A DNA stretch of 64,000 nucleotides, taken from the NCBI GenBank assembly GCA_956465555.1, contig OY101116.1:3534001-3598000 (forward strand), read 5' to 3'. Of this stretch, positions 1-11,700 are shown piece by piece. Both the position numbers and the translations under genes were made by a program. Under the pieces are notes generated by a model, which was not told where the DNA came from, searched no databases, and saw nothing but the letters and a program-made list of their open reading frames with translations. The first letter of the stretch is position 1. Each line of letters starts with the position of its first letter. The DNA comes from Nitzschia sp. pyKryTriq1 (Eukaryota; Bacillariophyta; Bacillariophyceae; Bacillariales; Bacillariaceae).

Positions 1-185
1 CGGCTCTGTTCAGTGGCAACATCCTTCTTGCTGCGATACCGGTATCGGTGGAATAGTCCACGGCTCGGGTAGATTCTGCATCAAGCTCTGTTAGAAGTTT
101 TCAGTGCGTTGAAAAGAAGGATATGCCTCATCAATTGGCAACGTGCAACAGGAGGAGGCATCCTGCCGTCGGAAGATCCAAAAAG

Positions 186-3100
186 ATGGCAGCCACTTTT
201 TTCTGCGTGTCTTCGTCTTTCACGGGTGCCCATGCCTTTGTGAGAAACTCGGCCTCGCGATCGAGAGCCTTTGGATTTGTTTCCAAGAGTCCTCGATTGG
301 AAAGGATTGTCCCGTCCTCGCGGCTTTACTTTCCCGTGGCACCTTCAGCGACCGTAGAGAAAGTGACGGAATATGATATTTTGAACAAAGAACGGGGTTT
401 GGAGTCTTATACTCCAACGGATTTCGAGGGTGAGATCTACAAGTGGTGGGAAGACGCTGGTTGCTTCAAACCAGATGCCAAGCAGAAGCCGTCGGATGAT
501 AATTCGAAGAAAAAGCCCTACGTCCTGCCGATGCCTCCTCCCAACGTCACTGGAAGGCTTCACATGGGTCATGCCATTTTCGTTGCTCTTCAAGATGTCT
601 TGGCTAGGTTTCATCGAATGAGAGGACGGCCTGTTCTATGGCTACCTGGTAAGTTTGAAATCTCCCATTGACATAGGGCTGAATAGGTGGTTGGTCTCCT
701 TCGATATTATTCGCGCTCACATTTCATTTCAAAGGAACTGATCATGCGGGTATCGCGACTCAGCTGCAGGTGGAAAAGCAATTGATTGCCGAGGGTACAA
801 CTAGAGAAGAGGTCGGTCGTGACGTCTTTTTGGAACGTGTCTGGGAGTATAAGGCGGAACAAGGTGGTCACATTACACGACAATTGCGATCGTTAGGAGC
901 TTCGGCTGATTGGAGCCGAGAGCGATTCACAATGGATCCGGATCTATGTGAGGCCGTTTCTGAGGCGTTTGTGAGACTTCATGAGAAGGGATTGGTTTAT
1001 CGCGGTGAATACATGGTGAATTGGGCACCGCTTCTGAAAACGGCAGTGAGTGACCTCGAGGTGGAATACTCCGAAGAAGAAGGCAAGCTTTACTATTTCA
1101 AATATATGGTAGACGGCAGCGATGAATTTCTACCCGTGGCGACCACAAGACCTGAAACGATCATGGGAGATACGGCTGTTTGTGTCCATCCTGAAGACGA
1201 ACGGTACAAGGACCTTGTAGGAAAAATGGCCGTCGTTCCAATGAGCGGAGGTAGGACGATTCCTATCATCGCCGACGAGTATGTTGACATGGAGTTCGGC
1301 ACAGGAGCCCTTAAGATTACACCTGGCCACGACCCGAATGATTATGCTATCGGCAAAAAGTTTGACCTTCCAATCATCAACATCATGAACAAGGATGGCT
1401 CACTGAACGCCAATGCTGGCCAATATGATGGTTTGGACCGATTTGAGGCGCGCGAGAAACTGTGGGCTGACATGGGAGCAGCAGACTTGACAATCAAGGC
1501 TGATCCACACACTCAGCGTGTTCCTCGATCGCAACGTGGAGGAGAAATCATTGAGCCCCTAGTGAGCAGCCAGTGGTTTGTGAAGACGGAGGGGATGGGT
1601 GCAAAAGCATTGAAAGCCGTTAAGGATGGAGACATCAAGATTGTCCCCCAGCGATTTGACAAGATCTGGTACAACTGGCTAACCGACATTCATGATTGGT
1701 GTGTGTCCAGGCAGCTCTGGTGGGGGCATCGCATCCCCGTCTGGTATGTCGGCGAAACCGGCGAAGCAGAATACGTTGTTGCTCGAAACGATAAGGAGGC
1801 ACGGGAGAAGGCTGTTGCAGCAGGTCACCCAGAAGATGTCACACTGCGTCAAGAGGAAGACGTATTAGACACCTGGTTTAGTTCTGGTCTCTGGCCATTC
1901 GCCACGTTAGGCTGGCCTGGGAATGAGGGAGACATGGATTCTGATTTGGCTCGATTCTATCCTGCTACTTGTTTGGAGACCGGATACGATATTCTCTTCT
2001 TTTGGGTGGCAAGGATGGCCATGATGGGTATTGAGCTCACAGGGAAAAGCCCGTTCGATGTCGTCTACCTTCATGGTCTTGTGCGGGCTGCCGATGGGAC
2101 CAAAATGTCCAAGACGAAAGGCAATGTCATCGATCCCTTGGATACGGTTGCCGAATATGGTGCTGATAGTCTGCGTTACTCGTTGGTCACTGGTGTGACA
2201 CCTGGACAGGTAAGTTCCAATAGCTTCCATCTGAACGAAAAGCTTACACCGAAAAAGCACGACTCACTAATCGTCTCTCGTTCTTAGGATATCCCATTGA
2301 ACATGGAAAAAATTGCAGCCAATCGAAACTTTGCGAACAAGCTTTGGAATATTTGCAAGTTCGTTACAAGTAATGCCTTGAAGGATCTTGACGAAGAAGA
2401 GTTCAAGACATTTGGTGTCACCGGTCCTATCGGCCAGGAGGAATTTGATCAGCTTTCTCTCCCTGAAAGGTACATTGTTTCAGAGTGTCACACCCTCGTC
2501 GCCAGTGTCACTGCGGACATCGAAAAGTACCAGCTCGGCGCTGCTGGAAGCAAGGTCTACGAATTCTTGTGGGACAAATTTGCGGATTGGTATGTCGAAA
2601 TTTCGAAGACTCGTCTCTATGAAGGTGCTGGCGGAGGTGGCGTGGAAGAGCTCAAGTCGGCACGACGTGTTTTGGTCTACATCTTGGACACTTCCCTGCG
2701 CCTACTTCATCCGTACATGCCGTATGTCACTGAACAGCTGTGGCATCATCTTCCTCGAGCAGGACGGTCTACAGAGGCGGCCGCCCACGCTTTGATGCTA
2801 TCCGACTGGCCTCAAATGGATGATTCCGCCCCTCTTGTCACAAGCGATGAAGCCGTGAGCACGTTTGGATGTTTCCAAGCACTCACGAGAAGCATCCGAA
2901 ATGCCCGGGCCGAGTACAACGTGGAACCAGGAAAGCGCATCAGCGCAGTCGTTGTAGCGTCAGGAGACTTGAAAACAGAGCTTGAGAAGGAAATCAAATC
3001 TCTTGTGGCTCTAGCGAAATTGGATCCTGAACAAGTCAGTGTAGTGGATCGCGACAGTGATGAGGCCAAGGCCGCCATGGCCGAGAAGTCTGTTCAATTG

Positions 3101-3355
3101 GTGGTTCAAGATGGAGTGGAGGCTTATTTACCACTGTCTGGACTGATTGATCCAGATAAGGAGCGCAAGAGACTGGAAAAGCAAAAAGAAAAACTCGGAA
3201 AGGAGATCGAAAAGTTGGCAGGTCGCCTCAAGTCGAAGGGTTTCACGGACAAGGCGCCAGCCGAAGTGGTCGACAAAGCCAAGGCAGAACTTGCTGAATT
3301 GGAAGATCAAGCCAAAAAAGTCGAAACGAGTCTTGAAGCGCTGCCCGTCTCCTAG
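186..3355 (+). CDS. Valyl-tRNA synthetase, plastid-targeted (three exons)
   Basis: Class I aminoacyl-tRNA synthetase that charges tRNA-Val. Exons 186-648, 735-2209 and 2288-3355 (GT-AG introns, phases 1 and 0) give 1001 aa. The HIGH-type motif is HMGH (within PPNVTGRLHMGHA), the KMSKS-type motif is KMSKT, and the first splice restores LPGTDHAGIATQ, a ValRS hallmark. The C-terminus is a Lys/Glu-rich coiled coil of about 65 residues, as in ValRS. I chose the ATG at 186 because it gives a clean signal peptide (MAATFFCVSSSFTGAHA) followed by FVRN and a Ser/Arg-rich stretch, the bipartite pattern for diatom plastid import. An in-frame ATG at 123 would add 21 residues and bury the signal peptide, so alternative starts could send the enzyme elsewhere. 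Identity is very secure; targeting is inferred. Confidence 0.95.
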
Positions 3356-3572
3356 TAGTAGTAGTCGTGCAAGGTGACAGTAAAAATTAGCAATGTTTGT
3401 TGTGGCTAGCATATCGTAATCTATTCACTCGTGGTGGTTAAAATGAGTAATACTGTAGCACAAAGTGTAAAGCAGCTATGTAGTCGTGATGTGTGTGTAG
3501 TCTATTTGCTTGTTGTCTAGTTAGTTTAGAATAATAGTGTACAATCTGCAAAGCAGCTTTGAAGTCGTGATG

Positions 3573-4436
3573 TTATTGGGCGACTTGTAATTGTTCGGTT
3601 CCTTCCATGTGAATTTCCAGAGCAGCCTGTTTCGCGAGAGTGGGAAGTGACCAAGACTTCATTCCCGGTTTATACATACCAGGCATGTGCTCTGTATCCC
3701 CGTAAAATTCCATTCCCCATGGTCCAAACGAGCCATCCTCGTAGACAGCTCTTGAAAACTTGGTGATGCCACCCAGTGGCCAGGCGCTCAAGGAGCTGTC
3801 GCTCAGTGTCTTTCCCTCGAAATAAACCGCCATGGATTGATCGCAAGGAGCATGGCTCACAATCACAAAACTTTCCCCGTGACAGGCTGACTTCAGTAGA
3901 ATCCCGTCTAGCGTTTTAGAGCATCTTTGAAACAACTCTTGTTCCGACTCCTCCATGAACTCCTCATCGGCGTTTCCAGGAGAACAATTAGTTTGAGGAT
4001 TAGCGCTCGAGTAGTCCAAATCGACATTTGGTAGTTCCTCTGCCAACTCTTGCTTTGACTTAGGGTAAGTCACCGTACCGTTGGGTAGCACCAAGAGCGA
4101 CTTTTGCTGCCATTCCGTCAAACCTTCTTCGATTCTTACTTGGGTGCCAATGGGCAACTGAGAAGCAATCACCTGAGCCGTTTGTGCGGTCCGTGTGAAG
4201 GGGGAGCTGTATACATGCACGGGATCAGAGCATGATGATTCCATCACTTCCTTTTGAATCTCACTCGCAATAGCTTGAGCGTGATCCATGCCTTCAGTGG
4301 GATCCAAGGGACTGTTAAAGGGACCGAAATGCTCCACGAGAGGGAACTTTGTGAGGCCGTAGCGAACGATCCAAACATTCTGCTTCTTCACGTCGGAAGA
4401 AGACGGATCAGTAATAATATTCGATGGAGCCCCCAT
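3573..4436 (-). CDS. Histidine-phosphatase-fold protein with Tyr in place of the catalytic His
   Basis: Single-exon 287-aa protein of the histidine phosphatase (phosphoglycerate mutase-like) superfamily. The fold is visible from the N-terminal strand VWIVRYGLT, the second Arg motif SSPFTRTAQTA and the C-terminal strand FVIVSHAP carrying the second histidine. The first motif, normally RHG with the phospho-accepting His, reads RYG (residues 25-27), so ordinary phosphohistidine chemistry should not work. A segment VEHFGPFNSPLDP follows directly. There is no signal peptide, so it is probably cytosolic. It is convergent with the ValRS gene (217 bp between stop codons) and divergent from the Hsp70 gene. 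The substrate is unknown; a binding or regulatory role is possible. The gene call is secure, activity uncertain. Confidence 0.85.
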   Translation of the reverse strand: MGAPSNIITDPSSSDVKKQNVWIVRYGLTKFPLVEHFGPFNSPLDPTEGMDHAQAIASEIQKEVMESSCSDPVHVYSSPFTRTAQTAQVIASQLPIGTQVRIEEGLTEWQQKSLLVLPNGTVTYPKSKQELAEELPNVDLDYSSANPQTNCSPGNADEEFMEESEQELFQRCSKTLDGILLKSACHGESFVIVSHAPCDQSMAVYFEGKTLSDSSLSAWPLGGITKFSRAVYEDGSFGPWGMEFYGDTEHMPGMYKPGMKSWSLPTLAKQAALEIHMEGTEQLQVAQ

Positions 4437-5389
4437 GGTGAATGATTGCTTTATAATATGATGTGTTGTATGGTGTTGTTTGCTTTATTGTGGGTTATGC
4501 AAGGTGTCGACAACTGTGATGTGGTGTGACAACTTGAAAAAATAATTATGTCAGTGTCAAACTCGTATTGTTTCGTGTTTCTTGTTTCGTATTATTATTT
4601 TATTGTTGTTGACACGATACGGAAATTGCATGAAAGAGCGCTGAAAGAGGAAGGTGAAGAAAAGGCATGGAATGGCGAGATGGCAACTCCGCGGCCTCGT
4701 CCTAAATAAAAGGGCTTCGTACGGCTAAATATCGACGAAGATTCAGAGATTCGAAGATTGATTCTCGTTCGAGATCCGCTCGGTGGTTGTACAAGTACCG
4801 GTACCAGGTACCGGCTCCTTGTTACCGGTACTGTATGTGCGTGGTGAAGGACGACGCAAGACGACGTGTGCCTTTCTCGAGTAAGCATACTGTACCGGTA
4901 CAAAGGAAACCCCTGATCATGCTGATGACTGATGGACACATATTCTTTATTGCAGTCCTCAACGAAAATGCTTGGGGGGAGAACTTACCCATGGTCCATG
5001 GATGGGCTGATGACCGCGCAGCCGCGAATGTGCCACGAACGCAACACACAAGAGTTCAGGACAACAACGCAACTTGACGCAACCACGGATACTCCGACGG
5101 TAGTTGAAAAAAATATCATGTCGCTTCTTTCCATTCGACTACACCGACCATTTCAAAATAGCTCTTCCTTGCGCACTCGCGCGAAAAATTAAACACGTGG
5201 AAGAATGCATCCAAAAGATCGAAGATGATCCGCAAACTCACCAACGACCAACGAGACGTAATCATCATCAAACATCAAAATCAATCCACATAAAACAAAA
5301 CGCCACAACATCCTTTGATGCTGCAATAGAAATCACTGGTACGCGGGTAGACATCAATTTCAGAACTGACAAATAACATAAGGATAAGA
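4437..5389. other. Divergent intergenic region between the phosphatase-like and Hsp70 genes
   Basis: 953 bp separating two divergently transcribed genes, so it should hold both promoters. It contains a GTAC-palindrome block at 4788-4834 and another ACCGGT palindrome near 4893-4902. Open frames here are short and show no protein-like composition. I see no RNA gene. Confidence 0.6.
4788..4834. repeat. GTAC-palindrome block
   Basis: Dense run of self-complementary words (GTACCGGTAC, GTACCAGGTAC, TACCGGTA) in a divergent promoter region. The same words recur in larger blocks elsewhere in this window. No function is known to me. Confidence 0.7.
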
Positions 5390-7901
5390 ATGAGAGCCCC
5401 GCTTCGATCGTTGCTGGTGTCCCTGCTTCTGGGCATTCAAGCAGAAGCCTCCTTGTTTGGGCGGCGAAAAACATCATTCTTCTCCACGAAATCGGCGACG
5501 GCCCACCCGCGCTTGACAGTCTTGTCGCAACTGCGTGGTGGCGCGGATGACAAGATCGTAGGCCCATGTATAGGAATCGATCTGGGGACCACATACTCGT
5601 GTGTTGCCGTGTGGAGGAACAATCGCGTGGACGTGTGCCCGAACGAGCAGGGACACCGCATCACTCCTTCCTATGTAGCTTTTCTCAAGGATGGAACCCG
5701 ACTCGTCGGAGACGCCGCCAAGAATCAAGCGTCTCAAAATCCTACGGGAACCGTCTTTGATGTCAAGCGTCTGATTGGAAGAAATTTCAATGATGCGACG
5801 GTCCAACAAGACAAAAAACTCTTTCCGTATGCCATTGTGGACGACAAGCATGGACACCCTGTTGTCGAACTAGAGAAATCCATTGCCTCCAAACATTCAA
5901 AAGCGAAATACACACCTGAAGAGATCAGCGGAATGATCTTGCGCAAAATGAAAGAAATTGCGGAAACGTACTTGGGACAAGAAGTCAAACATGCGGTTGT
6001 CACAGTCCCTGCCTACTTTACTGACGCCCAGCGGCAGGCCACCAAAGATGCAGGGACGATTGCCGGATTGAAAATCGAACGAGTCATTAATGAGCCAACA
6101 GCAGCTGCAATTGCATATGGTCTGGACAAGCAAGACCGAGAAGAGAACATTCTGGTCTTTGATTTGGGTGGTGGTACCTTTGATGTCACATTGCTGTCGA
6201 TTGACAACGGAGTCTTTGAAGTACGAGCGACTTCAGGGAATACCCATTTGGGTGGAGAGGTACGTCGTCCTTAGTTGTGGTTGGTATGTGTGGTGTGTAC
6301 GATGTTTTGTATTCGTATTGTGTGCTGACTTTATAGTCGGCACCACTTTTTGCACAAACAGGATTTCGATCAACGCTTGATGGAGTACTGCATGAGTCAA
6401 TTCAAACGACAAACCGGGATCGACATTTCTGATGATAAGCGAGCCGTTCAACGATTGCGAAAGCAGTGCGAAAATGCCAAGCGAACCTTGTCCACACAAA
6501 CTTCGACAACAATTGATTGTGAAGCCCTGGCCAAGGGAGAAGATTTCAGCACGACCATTTCACGTGCCAAATTTGAGGAACTTAACCTCGACTTGTTCAA
6601 AAAGACGTTGACTCCTGTTACTCAGGTCTTGAAAGATAGTGGAATGGGAAAGAATGACGTCGATCAAGTCATTTTGGTCGGTGGGTCTACGCGAATTCCC
6701 AAGATCCAAAGCATGTTGTCCGAATTTTTTGCCGGCAAGAAGCTCAACAAGAGTATCAATCCAGACGAAGCAGTGGTAAGTGCCCATGACACCCACATCT
6801 TTTGAAAAACAGAAGGAGGGAGGGGTGGTATATGGTGTATTCGTATGTATGTCAATGCTAAGGATGATAATTTGTTGACGCTTGGCTTCTGATGAGCGCT
6901 TGGTGACCGGAGTAGTTACCGGGTCCATTCGTCAAGTGTCTCTTGATGCGAACAGTCAAACATTTATTCTGAAGCGTTCTTCGCAACCTTGGGCGCCTTA
7001 GCAAACACTCGCTTTCTGTATTACAATATGTATCATCTCTCACACATCCTGATTCTGTATGCTGTGCATCATTCAGGCCTATGGAGCTGCTGTGCAGGGA
7101 GGGATTCTCAGCGGGGACGCCGCCGAAGCCACCAAAGATGTCTTGCTTTTGGACGTGGCGCCATTATCACTCGGTATTGAGACCGCTGGTGGAGTCATGA
7201 CAGCGCTTATCAAACGTGGTACGACGATCCCAGTCAAGAAATCTCAGGTCTTTTCGACGTATGCGGACAACCAACCAGGGGTCAACATTCAAGTCTTTGA
7301 GGGAGAGCGTAGTATGACCAAGTCCAATCGGCTCTTGGGACAATTTGAATTGGCGGGTATTCCGCCGGCTCCTCGAGGAGTACCGCAAATTGAAGTTAGC
7401 TTTGATGTCGATGCGAATGGAATCTTGAGTATCTCTGCCCACGATAAGGGAACTGGGAAACAGGAATCTTTGACCATCACCAGCGAAAAGGGTCGTCTCT
7501 CTGAAGAAGAAATTGAACGGATGGTTGTAGAAGCCGAAGAATTCGCTGAGCAAGATGCTAAAGAAAAGGCCAAAGTTCAAGCTCGCAATGACTTGGAAGC
7601 CTATCTTTACAACTTGAAGAATTCGATAAATGATGCACTGAAAGGGAAATTGTCGGAAGACGATGGGTCGGTGTTGAGCAAGGCAATCGACGACGGTCTT
7701 GTCTGGCTCGAAGACAATCCGGCTGCCGAAAAGGAAGAGTACGACGCCAAGCAAAAAGAAGTGGAGGGAATCGCAAATCCCATCCTAAAGAGAGCATACG
7801 AGAAGGGTGCAGCGGGCGCATCCAATATGGATGACGACGACTTTTTGGGAGAAGATCTGGACGGGGTACACAGTGGCCCAAGCGTAGAGGAAGTGGACTA
7901 G
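5390..7901 (+). CDS. Hsp70 chaperone of the secretory or periplastidial route, ending in EEVD
   Basis: Full-length Hsp70 of 702 aa. Exons 5390-6259, 6362-6775 and 7077-7901, both introns phase 0; the splices restore GGEDFDQRL and DEAVAYGAAVQ. ATPase signatures visible are [23 protein letters not shown] and [11 protein letters not shown]. The N-terminus is a hydrophobic signal peptide (residues 1-20) followed by a basic, hydroxylated transit-like segment whose first residue after the likely cleavage site is Ser, not Phe. The C-terminus is EEVD, the TPR-docking tail of cytosolic Hsp70s, and there is no KDEL/HDEL retrieval signal as in ER BiP. Established knowledge: complex plastids have a periplastidial Hsp70 descended from the algal symbiont's cytosol. 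I infer this gene encodes it. Family identity is certain, the compartment is inference. Confidence 0.93.
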
Positions 7902-8792
7902 ACCCTTTCACGACGACTTGTTTATAAAGTACGAACTAAAGCTAAATCGATTCGTATGGGATACTGCTACCATAGTCCCTAAACTACCAGGAGTATGAGT
8001 GAATACTACTGACTATCTGTGCAAAGATTTGCGCCCTCCTTACCCGTAGACACTCTACATGCTGTACTGACTGTTGTTGTTTCGGTAGGATCGGCTCCCG
8101 GCTCATGACCAAGCCAGATATTAGAGAGCCCACTTTTACTTTTACTAGTCTTCTCTCTAGACTACTACTAGTAACACGTTTTGCTTTTACATTCTTCGCT
8201 TTGCTCTCTACTCTCTACTAGTAGTAGCTACTACTCTACTACTAGAGGTAGAGACAGGTGAGGTCTGAAAAATCTACGGTGCAAGTACTTGTACAGGGAG
8301 CAAACCAGGGACCAAAAACGCGATAGAAGCTCATCGGAGTAGTCAAGTCCGTCCGTTAAGAAGGTCGGCCCGCGCGAGTTCTCACAAGTCACGCACGTGT
8401 GGACTTATTATCCATACAAGGACGTACCGGTCGGTATGTATGTATGCGGTACCCCATTTTCCCGCCTCTTTCTACCGCTACGTGTACTTTCGGGTAAAAC
8501 GTGTGAAAGGCGCGGTTCGGACCTACGTTTCGAAACATCAAAACCGGTATTATTACCGACTACCGACCCTTCTCATAGTAGTTGTATTTGATTTATTCTT
8601 ACGAGCATCAAGCATTTACAATCTACAACAGCATCAGATAGCATTCGAGCTCGTCTTCGTCTCTCGTCTGTTGACAACAAAAAGGATTAGACAAATAGTT
8701 GGAGTACTGGGTCGTCCAAGCTCAGAAGCATTTTCAAGAAACGATTTGTAGACTGAATTGAAAGGGCAAGAGCGACGATATAATTCGTTAAA
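7902..8792. other. Intergenic region 5' of MATE gene A
   Basis: 891 bp with no supported gene. It holds a low-complexity CTACTAGTAG-rich stretch at about 8150-8250 that can fold on itself, and a TACCGG/GGTACC patch at 8425-8455. The last few hundred bases should contain the promoter of the MATE gene at 8793. Confidence 0.6.
8150..8252. repeat. CTACTAGTAG low-complexity, self-complementary stretch
   Basis: Repeated CTA/TAG trinucleotides with several CTAGTAG and CTACTAG palindromes, interrupted by TTTTGCTTTTAC-like spacers. It probably arose by slippage, and no coding potential is visible. Confidence 0.55.
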
Positions 8793-11700
8793 ATGGAAAA
8801 TGTACACGATTTCAGCGGTTACGAGCCTACCGCCAAAGACCCTGGATGGTCGCTGACCATCGGCGTGGTTATTATATGTATTCTTGTTAATTTATCGCTG
8901 CCGATTCTTGTAAGATTGGCAGCGCGCTTCGACAAAAGAAAGGAGCAACAGAAGGGTGAAATTCCCCGCGCCACCAGGGATGAGCCAAACCTTGCGGAGC
9001 GCGAAGAATCGGAGGCCAGCAAGCCTACTTTGAAGGCAGGTCCACAATCCCGGCCAATGGGGCTCTATCAAATGCCATACAATGCCCCCTCCATTGTTTC
9101 GAACGCGGCTAATTCCGTTGTCTCCGTTAGATCGAACGTTTCTACCTCGGTTTTTTCGCAAGTCTCCGCGGCAATCTTGGAGAGCAGGCCCCATAGGCTC
9201 GGCCAAAAAAAGCGAAAAAAGTACAAGCAGAATCATCCCCCCTCGATTCCGATTCCAAAACCGGACGTCCTAGCGAACGTGCGATCTGGTGTCGTCCGTG
9301 ATTTGGATGACGCTTCCTCGGTTTGCAGCAAATCTGTCATGAGTGTTCTAGACCAGGATGCCGTGAGTATCCAGGACGCGGTTGACGCAACAGATGGAAA
9401 TGTAAACGGGGGAGATAACCTGCCAGTGCTACTGGAACAGGACACACCAGAAAATTTGTGGGAGCAGTTCCTCGAGATAGCGGATTGGGATGCAGAATCG
9501 AAGCGCTTGGCTGCCTTAACTGTTCCGTACACGATTCAAGGATGCACTGAGGGTCTTTTCCAGATCATAAATGTGGCACTCATTGGACACCATCTCGGCG
9601 TTATGGAGGCGAATGCTTATGTTGTAGTGACCATCCTGCTTGAATTCACGGGCACTCTAACTTACGGGTTTGGAGAAGGTAAGAATTGTCACAGTCAGAC
9701 AGAAGCAACTCATCTCTCCTTTATTTATGGCTTACATCTATGTTATACCTGTGTCTGTCCCTTCCCTCGACCGCAATAGCTATCGGAACCCTGGTGCCTC
9801 ATGCTCACGGAGCTGGGAATGATATTTTAGTTGGTCGCTACTTGCAGTTGTCCATGCTCCTCTTTACCTTTTTGTCACTGCCAGCCATTGTGGTGTGGTG
9901 CTTCTACACATACGAAGCAGTGTTATGGTTTGGTTTCGATGAAGAGACAGCTACCATTTCGCAAAATTTTGCCTATCCGTTCTTGGTCATCATGTTCCTA
10001 GGCGGCTTGGATCATCCCGTCCACGAGTTCCTCGATGTCACAGGGCACGAAAAATACAGCACTGTCGTAAATATTCTGTACTATGCGGCTCAAACGCTTT
10101 CAATTTTCGTCGTCGTCTCGTTCGGAGTGACCGATCTTGTCTACATTGGTATTGTGCAAGCTTTTTTGGGTCTCATAATGTCTGTTTCGAACTTGGCCTA
10201 TGTGCTCTACCGAGGTTGGCTCGATGATTACTGGGAAGGCTTCGTGAAGACACTTTCCCTTCGAGTAAGAAACGCATTTGGACGCAGACGAAGCCACATG
10301 TTTGGTATGCATCTCACGCACATTGTCATTTTTCTCTATACCAATCCCAGGATCGCCGGGCTGTGGGAGTCATGATGATTACTGCGATCCCTCTCTCGAT
10401 TTCATGGTTGCTCACCTACGGAGAAGTAAGTCACGCCTTTGGCTAAACACCCGAGTGCTTATATCATTACCGTATCTTACATGATGTTTTCAACTGACGG
10501 ATGTTGGCTTTTTCATGATCGGGCATAGTGGGAGGTCCTAACAATCTTTGCGAGGTAAGGAGAACGGCAGCTGCGTCGATGGAAAGTGTGATTCAAGATC
10601 GACGGCTCACAGAATTCCTTTTATGTTGTAGTGCAATGGGTCCAGCAGAGGTTGCCGCATGGGGAATGCTTGGTTTCGTCTGGGACACATTTGAGAAGTT
10701 GACAGGTAAGTGACTGCCGCTTTTGTGATGGACCCTGGAAATTACCACCAAGGAAGTCACAACAAGGTCACTTAAATTTTGCCCTCCCCCTTCAATTGAC
10801 AGCCGGTTTCGCTGATGCTGCGGAAATGCGCGTGGGATTTCGAATGGGATCTGGGCAGCCGCATAGCGCGAAAATCGCCGCTTACAAAGCCATATATATG
10901 GGTGTGGTCGTTGCAGTTCTCTCCTCTGGTGGACTTTTCATCGTTTCGGGATATCTTCCGAGCTGGCTTACTCCCGACCCCACACTGCAGCGTTTGATTT
11001 TTGATGCTCTGCCTCTGGTACGTAATAGTCCTGGATCAAGCAGGCGTGAACTTGTAGTTTGGCGAGCGCTCACTTCATTTTGGTGCAAAAGATGGGTTTT
11101 GGCCAGATCTTGCTCATCATTGGGACTGTCTCGTGGGGAATTGTTGGTGCACAAGGACGTGTACGTCTTGCAACTGCAATTGAATTCATGACGAGTTGGT
11201 TCGTTGCTATTCCGTTTTGCGCTATTTCTCTTTACGTATTGAACTACAATCTGGTTGGTTTCGTCGCTGCCTTGGTTTTTGGATACACTGTCGGTGGTGT
11301 CGTCATGGGTTTTATCATTCTCAGATCCGATTGGGGATCTCTTTCTCAGACCGTGATTTCGCGAAATGCCCTTGAAGGAGTAACTTGGGACGATAACGAC
11401 TGGGAGGAGCTACCACCCCATGTTCAAAAAGCGGCACTTTGCCTCGGGTACACCAAACGGCTCTGGGATAATGATGAAGAGCCCCCGAGTAACGACCGAG
11501 ATTGGGATGAATTGAGCCCCCAAGAAAAGGAAGCTGCCCAAATCATGGGCTTTAACAAACGACAGTGGGACGAAGAGAGCGATACTAGCGACGGAGACTC
11601 GCAGAGCGAAGAGAAGGGGAAATACGATCATCTTGACTGGAAAGCACTGCCTTCCGATGTACAAAAAGCCGCCAAAGTGCTTGGCTACGAGAAGAAAATT

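Noticed and set aside
5390-7901. Annotation of this Hsp70 as ER BiP
   Set aside because: No KDEL-type retrieval signal; the C-terminus is EEVD and a transit-like segment follows the signal peptide.
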